Part shown: piece by piece, positions 40,873 to 52,130 of the stretch
How positions within the stretch are numbered: position 1 is the first letter of the stretch
How the letters are laid out: the number at the start of each line of letters is the position of its first letter
Assembly: GCA_012845835.1 (NCBI GenBank)
Contig: JABAKD010000001.1
Location: 8,204,832 to 8,268,831, forward strand
Source: Undaria pinnatifida
Lineage: Eukaryota; Sar; Phaeophyceae; Laminariales; Alariaceae
Direction: 5' to 3'
Length of the DNA: 64,000 bases
Notes under the pieces: generated by a model
Database searches by the model: none
What the model saw: the letters and a program-made list of their open reading frames with translations, nothing else
Told to the model about the DNA's origin: nothing
Program-made: the position numbers and the translations under genes

Positions 40873-40898
40873 CGACCCGTGAAAGCCCTGCAATATAC

Positions 40899-42640
40899 TG
40901 GTATCGGCGAAGCGATATATCGCGCGTATGTCGGGCGAGACCCGGGAGTTTCTGGCCATTTGGCTTCGTCTAAGGGGATTTTTGAGGGAAATCGATGTGA
41001 CACCGCCACAATATTGGTAAAACCATCTTCTCGATTGGCTGATTACGATTCCGATTTCAGTCGCTCCGATTAGTTGGGTGAATCGGCCCCGACTCACAAC
41101 CCTAGAAAAATCCTCATACCTCAATATTAGGTCAAGCCCACCCAATGCAACACCCGCTCCATCGTGCTTCTCCAGAGAACTCTTGATGACTTGACACTGG
41201 CGGGAGAACAATTACGTTCTCTCTGTCTTGCTCGTTCATCCGGCCTAGGGCTCACCTCGGTTGGTTCAGTCTAGCGATTAAGCGATTAAACTCCGCTCCC
41301 TTGTCATCAAAATTCTCATTACAAATGTCAATTGTCCACTAGCCTTCGCGAAGTCCCGGTGAGAGAGCTACCCAAATCTCGCGCCAAGTTTGGGGTCCCA
41401 AAACAAGACATGGCACGGCGCGTATTTGTAGGGCCTCTCACGTAAGGGGCAGAAGCTCTTTTTCTTACCCCAAAACTAAGTAAGATATGCTTAGCATAAT
41501 GAACAACCTCATGGTCAACTTGTTGGACTAATCTATGCACGAGTGTGGCTCCCTCACGAGGAGAGGATAGCGCGCAGCACCGCCGTGGGCCGCGCGCGAG
41601 GCAGAAGACCAGATACAATTATTACATTCCTTACCGTAGTATATGCACCAAAAATACCACCCCAAGATGGACAAGAAGGGGGTTAAACGGAAGTGAGTCA
41701 CAACAGACGGCTCCACTGCCAACACCGTGCGTACCTCTAACCATTCTATGTAGGTTCTATTCAGTCACACGTTTTTAGTAGCAATGCGCAAGTAACCAGT
41801 AGGCCATGGATCTTCCACCGAGTAGATCTGTCGACCTTCAACCTCCCTAACGGCGGCTTCTGTCGCTTCCACGAAATATGCTTGTATTAAAAGCCCCTGG
41901 AGCAAGGGTGGGGAAGGGGTGAGGAAAGGACTAAGATCCCCTTATCTTCGGCTTGCATACGCCTGCCTTACACTTAAACCAAAACAGCAAGGGCGGGGGG
42001 AACGGGCTGCGCCTCCCCCCTTTTCCCCCGTGTATACGCTTCCCTTGACCTATATCAAATCGCGGCCTACCTCCATCTGATCGTGATACGCGAGTAGAGC
42101 ACCTTCTCTGACTAGGACGTGCTTTGTAGACATTAGCATTCAGGCACCCTTGTTCCTTATCGCGCTCTACTACCACAGTCTACCCGCTCTCAAGCTGGCA
42201 TGCTTCTGCCCCCCCGCACTTCTTTTCTCCCTTCTTCATTATGAACGTATTGAAGCTACTCCACTCCGTCAACACTATTGAACACGGTATGATCCACCCG
42301 GGACGGGCACACAGTGTTGACAACCAAACGTTATCTACGTCTACACGCGAGAAAACGCCTGTCCCGAGTGTGAACACATAGGATATGCACTCCCGCTCCT
42401 AAGCTCCCCCACCCCCCCGTGCTTGTCGCAGTAACGAAGCGCGACTGACCCTTTTCTCAGCAGAAAACGCAGGCAAGGAGCCTACCCTCCCATCAAGATG
42501 CCGCGTTTTCAGCGCGTTGTACATACCTGGTGTATTTATACACCCCACCCGTCGTCCCTCTTCCCCATAATAACATAACAACCCCTTTGAGCCCCATCCC
42601 CCGCTCAACATTGTCCTCTTTCCGCGTGTAGAGCACCACT
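40899..42640. other. Intergenic, no gene recognised
   Basis: Frames of 65-150 aa on both strands carry no domain I know. One minus frame (41328-41618) reads GPTNTRRAMSCFGTPNLARD, protein-like but unplaced. No long repeats noted. Confidence 0.4.
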
Positions 42641-42960
42641 TGTTCGTCATGTTCTTCCGATGCTCTTCGACACTCGTGCCCTCCTTGCTCCCTCCCCGGA
42701 ATCAGCGTCCAGATCTCTCCCGTCTTGCGCGGGCTCTTTCCCTTTCCTGGTTTCCCCCCGCCCTACCCACCTGTCGTCGTACGAGTACCACTATGCATGC
42801 CTCTACCCCCCCCCCACGCCCCCCCACCCCCCCCCTTTCCCTCCTTCATTTTCTTGCATTTATATCTTTGTTTTCCTTGCCCCTCCCTGCGCTTTACCCT
42901 CCCTTTCAACTCCCCTCCAAGACCATATCGTCGATATCCTTTGCGTTCCGATTGCTAAAT
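42640..42960 (+). repeat. Pyrimidine-rich tract with C runs
   Basis: C/T-rich sequence including C runs at 42800-42835. Pro/Ser/Leu frames here are considered artefacts. Confidence 0.6.
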
Positions 42961-43189
42961 TTAATCACATATCACCGCTCTCTGCCCATAGCCCGTCCCG
43001 AGTATAAATAATCTGCGTCTGGACGTGCCTGGAACGATTCGGTACTCCCTGACGCCTTCCTCTCGCCAACTCGTGCCGCACTTATCCCCCCTTCCAGTAG
43101 TGGGTGCCACCGTCTGCTTGTCTGCCCAGCCCCCTAATGGTGTTCACTGCTTGTACCCAGTCCATACCCTACGCTAGAGCCCCGTTCTT

Positions 43190-43580
43190 ATATATACTTG
43201 GACGACATCGCTGCATACTTCACTTTCGACATCTTCTCCTCATGCATACCCCACCCCCCCCACCCGCCCGCTAGAGGGTGTGTCGAATTCAACACGTAAC
43301 GTACACTTCCCGCTTCCGATTTATTCGACCGCCCACGTTTTCATGCCGCCGGTCCACTTCCTCATAACGATGCATCCTACAGAGCTACAGGCCTTTACCT
43401 GAACTGGGAAGAAGTGGGCCGGCGGCATGAAAACGTGGGCGGTCGAGGAAAGAGCGGAAGCGGGGAGTGTAGATTAGGTGTTGAATTCGCTACACCCTTG
43501 GGCGAGCGGGTGGGGGGGTGGGGTGCGCATGAGGAGAAGATATCGAAAGTACATTATGTAGCGATGTCGTCCAAGTACAG
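43190..43580. repeat. Long inverted repeat, arms about 170 bp
   Basis: The left arm 43196-43365 and right arm about 43410-43580 are inverted copies separated by about 45 bp. The innermost 35 bp are nearly perfect (CGACCGCCCACGTTTTCATG, CCGCCGG, CCACTTC). Outer parts match with about 15 percent differences (GGACGACATCGCT, TCTTCTCCTCATGC, GTCGAATTCAACAC). No TSD or known TIR ends seen. It may be a foldback element or the result of an inverted duplication. Confidence 0.85.
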
Positions 43581-44505
43581 ATAACTACGTGATTTTGCTA
43601 CTGCAGTATGCTCTCGTATACCTGATATGAGATCCGATGGTATGTGATTGATAGTCGACGAAACAGGTGCAACGGGTTGACTGGCTCGCGGGGACTGTAG
43701 CCTCGATGCCAGGAGTGCCATCAGGCGGGGAAAAGAGTAGAAAAACATATACAAGTATCAAGTGAGAGTCCCGTGACGAAGATAAATTAAGCTACTGACG
43801 TAGGGGCGTAGGCCCTTCGTCATATATATATGAGTCAGTGCCAAGGTCACATACCGAATTATTATACGCATTCGGGGAACCATGAGTCCCGCCGTATCTC
43901 CGCAGAGTGTTTCGGTTGCACCCACACACCATATATCACATCAGACTTTGATACAAGCAATACCCAAAATCCCCCCTGATTGTATCACAGTTGTGATAAC
44001 GTTCGTCCAAACCGAATACCAAACACCCACAACAAGCTTATTGAACCTAAATTGTTGCCTCAAAAACCCAAATCATTTTCCGGTAATCAACATTGAGCCT
44101 TCCCGATGAAACGGTCATCAGTTGAATGATACAGGAAAACACATTGTTGTGCACAGCAGTGTTAAACCGTACGCCAAACTCTCGATCATAAATAATTCAA
44201 CTCTGATATAATCCCAAAACGACCAATATATAATTGTTTTCGCCCTCCGACAATAGACTATAGCGTAGATGCCGTTGTGATACTTTTAGAATATCCTTTC
44301 ATAAAGCAGCAGTGTCTCTCTGATGACATTCTGCCAACCACTTCGCAATTTATTTCCCCAAATGTTGTCATTTTAGGTACTATTTCCTTCCCCTACATAT
44401 GTTCATTTTAGTTATTAGTCTACCCCAATCCCCAGCAACATTCCAACCCCAGGCCATTGGTCATAGTCCTGCTTGCTTCGTCCTCCCTCCCCCTCGCGGC
44501 TTGGC
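43581..44505. other. AT-rich unique stretch, no gene seen
   Basis: Apart from a (AT)n run at 43822-43831, there is no repeat or recognisable coding sequence. Confidence 0.45.
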
Positions 44506-44511
44506 GATCCT

Positions 44512-45150
44512 TCAGGGCTGGTAGTCTATATCTATTAGCCCTGCGCGAAATCGCGACCTGAGTGGTTTAACAGAGATGCTCTGGAAGCGGCGTTTCTTGC
44601 AGACGCTGTCCTGCAACAAGGACGATCCGTCCGCCCTTCCGACTATGCTGTGGCCGCTACATCTATTATGTCGCTGCCTTCTTTCTCGAGGCGCCCAACG
44701 TTTTCCACTGCGAGGGTGGCAAGTTTGTAGCTGCATTCGTCGAAGCACACCTGTCCCGTAGGAGCGTAGTGTTTGCGCTTGCGCGCTCCAGAAGTGGAAG
44801 CAGCTGATACGTTTCGGTCCGCGCGTCCTGTCCGCATGTGGACCCTCGCCGGTGTGTTCGCATACGTGACGTCAAGCAGTATCGACTCGTTGATAGTCCG
44901 ATTCCGTAGCATCGCGGAGTCCTCCCGCCTCGATAACAATCTTCACTCAAAGGTCCATGTTTGCGAGGAAGGGGGCTCTGCTTTCAACTTGGTGGCGGAT
45001 GGACATGCTCTTAAGGGTGTAGGAGAGCACGTGCACCACGGGCTGGTGTTGGTTCACCTGCGCGCCCGATCAGTGACACAATCACACAACCGTGCATGCC
45101 GCGTGTTTATCTCCGCCGCCCCGCAGCAGGGGCCGTAGGCCGCCAGGAAT
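44512..45150 (-). pseudogene. C-terminal Cys/His and endonuclease-like region of element 2
   Basis: The minus strand near 45140-45080 reads GPCCGAAEINTRHARLC, a C-C-x(8)-H-x(3)-C cluster reminiscent of the zinc motif before the restriction-like endonuclease of R2-type elements. After it come VKIVIEAGGLRDAT and, in frame 44939-44643, SILLDVTYANTPARVHMRTG, FDECSYKLATLAVENVGRLE. An acidic LLDVTYA and a later Lys would fit a PD-(D/E)xK-like fold, but this is tentative. Several frame breaks. Confidence 0.4.
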
Positions 45151-45153
45151 TCC

Positions 45154-45684
45154 TCAATTCCCCAGCCAGAACCTCCTTCCCGGGGGCACAGACTCTGATG
45201 CTGGGACGGTTCTGGCCGAGTTGACAGGCCTCGCCCTTAAGAAGGTTGTAGCCCCTGGTCCCGATTGACTCCGCTGCCGAGCCTTGGCTAAGCCTCGCGT
45301 CTCCTTCTCCCCTTGTAAGTCGCCCGTGCCTTGCTGGCGCCTCGTCTCGGGGAGCTCATCTATCGAAGCGAGGTACCTGTCATAACGAACGCGATTCGTC
45401 AGTTTCCCCAGTCTATGCTGCGCTTTGCCGGAGCTGATAGTTTCGGCATCGTGTGCAGGCAACACTTCCTCAACTGGTTGCCCTGAGGTATCTTGGTTTC
45501 CTGCTCTAAAGGGTATGTCCCGCAAGCTTTCCGGCACGATGCTCGCCATAGCCTCCTCTGAAACCCCATGCACATCGTGGAGGTCCCTGACGTTATGCCA
45601 AATGCGCCGAACGAGGTCATAATCGGGCAGCTCCCTCCGGACTGTGTCAACTATGGCTGCAAGCATCTCTAGCACCGTCGCCAC
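45154..45684 (-). pseudogene. C-terminal connection region of element 2
   Basis: A 176-aa minus frame: VRRIWHNVRDLHDVHGVSEE, ASIVPESLRD, SSGKAQHRLGKLTNRVRYDR and RSQSGPGATTFLRARPVNS. Well-balanced composition and the longest intact piece of the element. It lies between the RT palm and the Cys/His cluster, where non-LTR elements carry a thumb and linker. No enzyme motif recognised. Confidence 0.55.
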
Positions 45685-46076
45685 CCACTTCCAATGGATG
45701 CTGACATCCTCCGGGCTTCCGTCGACGACAGCTTAAACCCTCCGGTCCCCGTAGACAGACTCGCCTGCGCCTATTGATAGGGTTGCAGGGTCAACTGGTA
45801 AGTGCCCCCCCCGCCCGCGAAAAACGACGATTCTTCTGCTGCCTCCGGGAGATCAAGCAGTTTCTCCAGCACACACAAGGCATTGCCATCTGCCTTTTGG
45901 TATGCATCCAGGGACAATTATGTGTCCATCACGCGTTCAAGGCAGAAGGTGCGTTGCACTATAGGGCCGGTGGCGATCACGTTGGCTGATTGCTTGTCCG
46001 GCATGCGCGGCAACATCCGGTCGAGTTGCTTCGCTCCCCCGCTTCGGACTATCTCCATTGCGCCTTCCATCGCGTA

Positions 46077-46636
46077 TTAATCTGTGCCGACGGGAACCCC
46101 AACCACATTTGCCCCGCTGCGTTTATCGATGCCGACGCCAATACCGTCGAGAAGGGCGACTTTTTTCGGCGTAGGTACGTGCCCCCTCGGGGGCCGGGCA
46201 ACCGTTTTCCTCGGGTTGGTTCCAATGCCGATGTTGGGCAGCTTACGCTGGGTGCAACTTCCACAATATCGAGTGTTATTTCCTTTGTTCGGATGCTGAT
46301 GCCATCTAGGTAGGCGAATGCCTATACACCTCTTTGCTCGAACTCCGCCCGAGTCCGCTTCACCACCGGCAGGAGCGGCGTGCAGAACAACGCCGGTCAC
46401 ATGGCATCCCCTTGTTGTACCCCACAGGAGCAGTCGATCTTCCGCCTTTCTCCCGATTTCATCTGAGATAACACAGGGGCAGGTCTCTTGCCGTAATAAT
46501 TTTCCACGAACGGAGTAAGTGCCGGCACGCAACTGGCTGCTTGCGCAAGCACAGCAGTCCGTTTCACTGTGTTGAACGCGTTGAGGCAGTCGGTGATGAT
46601 CACCCAATTGTTTTCCTCGTGGTGTACCTTACGCAT
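46077..46636 (-). pseudogene. RT palm domain of element 2
   Basis: Frame 46636-46397: NNWVIITDCLNAFNTVKRTA holds motif A (Asp at about residue 16, NAFN) and CSCGVQQGDAM holds motif B (GVQQGD at residues 72-77). The next frame gives motif C as AFAYLDGISI, with YLDG encoded at 46301-46312, so the second catalytic Asp is Gly. Frame 46607-46077 then reads LPNIGIGTNPRKTVARPPRG, HVPTPKKVALLDGIGVGI and VVGVPVGTD, a conserved post-palm stretch. The catalytic change and the frameshift near 46400 make it inactive. Confidence 0.75.
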
Positions 46637-46941
46637 ATCGATAACTGTTCAACCCCCCCTTGTACTCTGACTCCAAGCTGTCTTGCTTCGTGGTTGATCT
46701 CCTCCAGCCGTAGCTGTGGTCCGTGGCCGACGGAGCCGCATGGCCCCCGCCGCAAGAAGGCGCCTCCACATCATCCCCACGCAGACGGGGCGGCATGTTT
46801 CACCCAACGCAGTGAGGTTGGATTGAAAGAAGAGCTACCAGAATTCTGACAGGGAGGCGTTTGCATCGTCAACATTTTTCTCCAGAAGGCTTCAATACCA
46901 GCTCTAATTTTTTTACGCCCGAAGGCAGTCCTGATTAATGG

Positions 46942-47397
46942 CTACAAGTGCGAAAAGCGCAGACCGTCGCTTCCCGCGCCTGATAACGCGTTGCGACAAT
47001 TGATGACCTCGAGGGCCACCTGTGGGCCGAACTCTTCCCCCGGGCGCCAGTTGGGACCACTCCCTTCCTCCGCGTCGGAAGAGCTCGCTGCAACCACTTC
47101 CGCTGCTGCTTCAGAGACGCAGGTCTGATCCTCCTCCGGGACCTTTTCTGTCAATTTCTCCCACGTTTCTTCGTTCCCGGGTGCGCACGGTTCTGCGAGA
47201 AGGCTGCGTGCTGCCACAGTCACCCCCCCTGGACGGCGGCATGCTGATGATGCTCTTGTAAACATATCAGCGTCCGTCTCTTCGCGGGCTTGGTCGCTTT
47301 GCCTTGTCAATGTTTGACCGGAATACTCCATTAAGCACGGGAGCTTAAGGGTGAGGTCACCGCGTTCGGCAGACCCAAAGCTCTTGCGGCGTTTCAT
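46942..47397 (-). pseudogene. N-terminal region of element 2 polyprotein
   Basis: The minus frame reads FGPQVALEVINCRNALSGAG followed by SDGLRFSHL at its end. A P-x-x-G-x-D-G-L-like step of this kind commonly precedes the RT fingers in non-LTR elements. The rest is acidic and Ser-rich (AAAEVVAASSSDAEEG). The reading then continues, with breaks, towards the RT palm. Confidence 0.5.
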
Positions 47398-47764
47398 TGG
47401 GCCATCTTTCGAGTGCAGCAGCCGGGAGGATGTACCACAGCTCGATCTACCTCAAGAGTGATTGCGGTGTCCTCGATTGTGTGGTTTGGCGATGATCTTC
47501 CAGGGCGTGATCGAGGAGGCCAAGCACATGGGTGATAAGCTTGGCGTGGGCAGCAGACAACCTCGGCTGAACCACCCCACGGTAGGGGTACAGCAGAAAG
47601 TTGCTGAGCTCCTGGCATGAAGAGCTCAACATCTCACCCGAAACATGACTTCGAAGGCATTCATTCGCGCAACCCAAGCATCAAGCGTTTATGCCCTAGT
47701 CCTAAAAACCATTATGCTCGGAAAATTATTAGCCTAACCAGTAGTTCCTCACTTGAGGAGCTCA

Positions 47765-48245
47765 ACTATATTATAATTTCTACAAAGCGTGTTTGACAAG
47801 ATACCTCTGCTGCTAAAAAAGGTCTCGTGCCCGCGGCCACATCACCTCGGTATGAATGATATTCACGGGAACTCAGACACGTCTTCAGTTGATTGCCTAC
47901 TGCTGATGAATGTTCCTGCGTTTATTGCAAGACGATTGTCCCTGTCAAAAAACGATAATGGTATCGAAAATAATTTCCCAGAAGCTTACATCCTAATAGG
48001 ATACTTGAAACATTACTTCACAACACTGTAAAACCGGCGGGCGATGGACCTCTACGCACACATACACTGTAGTATTCTTCTGCGGCTTCACCGATGTTTT
48101 GAAGTAAGTATTGGATTAGATGAGGCCTCCTGCCCCGAAGCAGGAGGGTCTCGCCCGGGATGTACCTCCGCGCTTAGCGCTCAGCGCGGCAGTAATCCTG
48201 GAAAAACAAAATAAAATAAAATGTAATAAAATAACACACGGCGCA
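47765..48245. other. Short repeats, no gene
   Basis: The block at about 48068-48150 (AGTATTCTTCTGCGGCTTCA, CCGATGTTTTGAAGTAAGTA, TTGGATTAGATG) recurs at 48702-48785, offset about 635 bp. Confidence 0.5.
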
Positions 48246-48860
48246 GAAGCTACTCAGCACGCAGGATGTCTAGGGTGGTCCGAAATTGTTTCTGCTTCCT
48301 CTTGTTCTTGCCCGTTGGGCGGAAGTTGAAGGCAATGGTTGTGGCTCCGGTACTGTGCCTCAGATAGGCCCAAATAGGCCGGAACCAACAGCTTTGTTCC
48401 AATCTAGGATCCATTTGAAGATATCCCTGGTTACTTCCGCACGAGGCTGAGTGTGGCAAGGCCCCTCGCAGACTTCTCCGGTCCGCAAAGGTTGTAAACA
48501 AGAAACTACGGAATGCATAAGCTGGGTGGGTGGGATGGTCAGTATTTTTCTTTCAACATATGTTCTTTGGCTTTGGGTTCGTGGGAAACAGGCACAATGA
48601 TCGATGTGGCCTAGATTCTCCAAGTAATTCACCGGTTCCAAATCATGGAGCCACCTCCGTACCATCGATGCCTCATTTTCTGGAAACCCGATTTTACTTC
48701 AGTATTCTTCTGCGGCTTCACCGATCATTTGAAGTAAGTATTGGATTAGATGCGGCCTCCTCCTCCAGCCGGTGGGCCTACCTATTCTTCCATTGCTTCT
48801 TATACTCTGCATCGGCTACCGGACTGGGGTCGTCGTCTCACCCAAACTTCTTATAAATTG
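48245..48860 (-). pseudogene. Coding-like fragment, second copy at 63.8 kb
   Basis: Minus frames: DDDPSPVADAEYKKQWKN near 48840-48790 (with stops either side), then GIDGT..MVRRWLHDLEPVNYLENL, GHIDHCACFPRTQSQRTYVE at 48665 on, and IWAYLRHSTGATTIAFNFRP near the end (48380 on). The stretch 48538-48697 is repeated at 63788-63950, where the same reading frame stays open, so it is a repeated coding piece. AATAGGTAGG near 48775-48784 could be a splice donor. Family unknown. Confidence 0.45.
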
Positions 48861-48919
48861 TTTCCATACAGTGGCATGCACGAGGTGAAGGACCGTCGGG
48901 TGTGCTAAATCAATTAGGA

Positions 48920-49372
48920 TTAGCCTACTTTGCCTTCGCTTAGAAGCACCGTCACTGATAAGTGCTCCCCGCAAGAGCAGCAGCGGTCACCGTAAAACGC
49001 ACATGGTTCCTCGGTACTGCTTGTTCCATGTTCCAAACACCAGCATGATGTAAGCTCGTCACGGAGTGGGTGTTCCTGCAGGACGAGTTCGTCCCAAACC
49101 GCTTTGTGTTCGCGCACGAAACCCGGCACAAACGCGCTCCCCCCCGCGCCAGCGTCCCACGCCGGGGCATGCCACGGCCACCGCCGGAGCGGCCATTGCA
49201 TCGGGTCCCTAAATACGTCTGCCCAAACAGGCAACGTGGGCGAGGGGTTGAGAATCACCCATGCGTCCACCCATTGATGCTCGTCGGCGGAAAGCTGTGG
49301 AATTGAGGGCAGAATAGGCTGCACGCCAGTCTGGCGATGATTTAGGTGCCGGAGCCATTCATCCGCGCCCAC
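48920..49372 (-). pseudogene. 150-aa coding-like frame, possible retroelement polyprotein piece
   Basis: It reads SADEHQWVDAWVILNPSPTL, VWADVFRDPMQWPLRRWPWH, APAWDAGAGGSAFVPGFVRE and LVLQEHPLRDELTSCW. Low-bias composition and length suggest a real protein. The HPLRDEL string resembles the segment ahead of the RT in DIRS-like polyproteins, but I could not confirm this. It ends with a stop at 48920. Not assignable with confidence. Confidence 0.4.
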
Positions 49373-49649
49373 CTACCGCGAATGCTAGTACAAGACTATC
49401 TGAATGTCAATACACAGCATCGTACGTTAGAAACGGGGGGGAGTGATTTCATGCCCCTTGTTTTGCTAAACAACTAAGCGAACGTCGAAGTGATGCTGTG
49501 TGTCCAGCCAATCCTTCGAGGAAACCTGACGGTAGCACAGACACTAACAGCGCGACTCCGGGCCACTCCTACCTACCATTACCTAACAGCGAAATTTAGA
49601 TGTAACGAAATAGGAAAAGCTGCCGCGAGTCAGGCATGTGTCTGCAATA

Positions 49650-50075
49650 CTACCAGTAGCTAACCAGGGCCTGCAACAGAGATTGATAGTCAGCCCGCTC
49701 AGCTATCGGCCGGGCGGACCAGGGTCGGGCGGCGGAATGGCAGGGGAAGCGAGTAGGCCGTAGTCGCCACCTCCTCGGCGACCCCGACTCCGTCCCGACC
49801 TCCAATTCCCCTGGCGCGCGGGCGTTGCGTGCTTTTCCTCGCGGCGCCCAGATCGGAGGTGGGTGGGGGCTGCTGGGCCAGCGATGCGCCCACTCATCCG
49901 TCGCGGCGTATACCCCTGCCGGTTCTTGTACGCCCATATCACGTGGAGAGGGACCCGGGGATGGGGCCGGCGAAAGGTACCTGTAATGGGTTGCGGACGA
50001 GCCGTGTTTAGCGTCTCGAGTCCTCGTAGCAGCAGCGGGTTTACCTGCCACACCGCGACACCCGCCCATTATCAA
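49650..50075 (-). pseudogene. 141-aa open frame, Pro/Arg-rich, unknown
   Basis: Begins MIMGGCRGVAGKP and continues DAKHGSSATHYRYLSPAPSP, then EWAHRWPSSPHPPP. A second, broken relative starting MIMGGVTMWQVNPLL lies at 51880-51671 on the same strand, at the matching place in a larger direct repeat (49985-50320 and 51815-52130). The duplication of start and context suggests the 5' end of a repeated element. No domain known. Confidence 0.35.
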
Positions 50076-52130
50076 CCCGTAGCCTCCGCGCGTAGGTAGG
50101 AAGATATGGGGACAGCGGTCTCAGTATCCGTTGAAATGTATGCAGTGTCAACTGCAACCACGTTGTCAGCACATCAACCATAGATGTGTAACCACTGCCA
50201 TCAGCGATACACACTATCACCTCTGATAAAACTGCGTAAGCATTACATGCATATTAACAGATTAACCAGGGGTATAGCGGTCGCAACTCTGACCCCATGT
50301 CAGCCATAACTGTCTGACAACCGCGACCTGCAAAGCGACAGCGGCGACGAAGACAGGCGTCAGTGTCTGTTTAACATCAGCAATCAGCTAGGCAAAAGCA
50401 TCTCCGGCACCGCCGTGCTAGCGACGATGGTATAACAACCTCAATCCACGAAGCAGCGGCCATTATGTATGGACACAGTCGTGTCATCGATAGCTTTTAT
50501 ATATTGACAGCACCCAGAAACTATCATCAACAAGCAAATCAACTGCAGCGGCCCAGAGATAACACCGCCGTGCCAGTCATAGCTGTATATCTATAGAGAT
50601 CAGCAAAACCAAAGCCTCCAGCACCGCCGTGCCGAGATCTGCGAACCAGAAGCCTCTGGCACTGCCACGCCGAGGTCAGCGAAGTAGAGCCTCTGGCACC
50701 ACTGTGCCTGTGATTGTTGTATGCCGACAGCGACTAGCGAAGCCACAGCAACCATACCCCAGCCACGTCAGCAGTCACACAAAGCAACTCCGGCACGGCC
50801 GCGCCGGATATTGTTGTATACTAACATCGATCAGCGAAGCAATAGCCAATAGCCCGCGCCGGAGATCATCGTATAACAGCAATCAGCGATGCAACAGCCA
50901 ATATGAAAGCCGTGCCATCAACCGCTGTATATCAACAGCGACAGTGATCAACGACTATCAACGGCGACTAGCGAGGCAACAGCGACAACACATCCGTGTG
51001 GGCAATAGCTGTATGTTAGAAGCCACCCGCAAAGCGAAAGCACTTTTGGCACAGCTGTATATCAACAGCGATCAGCAAAGTGAAACCATATCTGGCACAA
51101 CAGTGCCAATGATGGTTGCATATTTACACAGCCGTGTGTCAGCGACCACACTAATACCGATATTAACCCTTTCGGAGCCCACGCATAGCGATAAAACAAG
51201 TAAGAAAGGCGGTCATTGTCATAGCATGAGTGCGCAGCACACGATGTTCATGCTACGCGCGTATCACGTGACTCCTTGCGTTGGAGTCGCACATGAAAAT
51301 CCCCACCTCTTAAGCTAGAAGCCCGTGTAACGTCGTGTGGCTGACCCTGCAATTGCCAGTTATATTCGTCAACGTTGCCCTCTGAAGTTCCAAAGGGTTA
51401 GTATCCACAGCAATCCGCAAAGCAAAGCACCTGGTGCAGCCGTGCCAGTGATGACTGTTCGATCTGCGCATCAACGATAGCTGTGTAACCACCGCAACAA
51501 GCGAAAAGTGCAGCCATCCCTGATGAAGCTGCATCAGCATTACCTGTATATCCACAGTAAATAGCGGTACAGCGGTCGGTATAGCGGTCGGTATAGCGGT
51601 CGGCATAGCGGTCGGTATAGCAGTCGGTATAGCGGTCGCCATCCTGACCCATGTCAGCCATAACTGTATCTCAACCGCGACCCTTGTAGCAGTAGCGGCA
51701 ACAAAGATAATCATCAACATCTGGATGAACACAGCAACCAGCAAGACACGTGTCAACCGCAACCAACCAGCAACCAGCGAAGTTAGACCATGAGTTCGTT
51801 CCGGTTTTGTGTCGCAAAGTCTCGATCTCTCGCGGCAGAAGAGGGTTAACCTGCCACATGGTAACCCCGCCCATAATCAAACCGTAACCCGCGCGCGTCG
51901 GTGAGAAGACAAAGGAGCAGCTGCATCGGCATTCGTCAAGATATATGCCGTATCGACTGCAACGACGTTGTCAGCACATCAACCCTAGCTGTGTAACCCC
52001 ACAACTCGCGACACACGCAGTCGCCTCTGATCAAACTGCGTCAGCATGAAGTGTATATCACCAGTAACGGATGGTATAGCGGTCGCAACGCTGACCCATG
52101 TCAGCCATAGCTGTATCTCAGCCGCGATAA
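49985..52130 (+). repeat. Direct repeat pair, about 320 bp (49985-50320, 51815-52130)
   Basis: The copies share CTCGAG/CTCGATCTC..GCAG, ACCTGCCACA, CCGCCCATWATCAA, GTCRACTGCAACSACGTTGT, CAGCACATCAACC and ATAGCGGTCGCAAC. Offset about 1.83 kb. They mark a higher-order duplication at the left edge of the satellite array. Confidence 0.65.
51553..51644 (+). repeat. 12-bp minisatellite (TATAGCGGTCGG)
   Basis: Six to seven units of GTATAGCGGTCG with single-base variants (GCATAGCGGTCG, ATAGCAGTCGG), inside the array. Confidence 0.9.

Larger units (their letters stand above)
39226..40890. mobile_element. Non-autonomous hAT-type DNA transposon
   Basis: The left end is CGGGAATTTTCACGGGTC. The right end, reverse-complemented, is CAGGGCTTTCACGGGTC. 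An exact 8-bp duplication CAATATAC flanks it (39218-39225 and 40891-40898), as expected for hAT insertions. Both subterminal regions carry (GGGTC)n arrays led by a TTTCAAAATCTCGC-type string (left 39240-39535, right 40640-40870), which could be transposase-binding repeats. The 1.0-kb middle has no transposase; it holds a tandem duplication with CAG runs. A 184-bp relative is at 8022-8205. Confidence 0.8.
44510..47765 (-). mobile_element. Second non-LTR retrotransposon, decayed, near full length
   Basis: Minus-strand frames read an RT-type polyprotein from N- to C-terminus across 3.2 kb: a 5' region at 47765-47570 (shared with 9618-9815), an N-terminal region 47397-46942, the RT palm 46636-46077, an Ala-rich thumb/connection-like part 45684-45154, and a C-terminal part with a Cys/His cluster and an endonuclease-like segment 45120-44512. 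There is no poly(C) tail and no similarity to family A, so it is a different lineage. Numerous stops and frameshifts. Confidence 0.75.

Noticed and set aside
43190-43230. Gypsy-type RT from the YLDDIA string
   Set aside because: No other RT motif nearby in either arm, so the match of a few residues is not enough to call a gene.
50110-52130. LTR retrotransposon from the direct repeats at 49985 and 51815
   Set aside because: No TG...CA ends, PBS or coding between them, and the interior is satellite text. A higher-order satellite duplication explains it.
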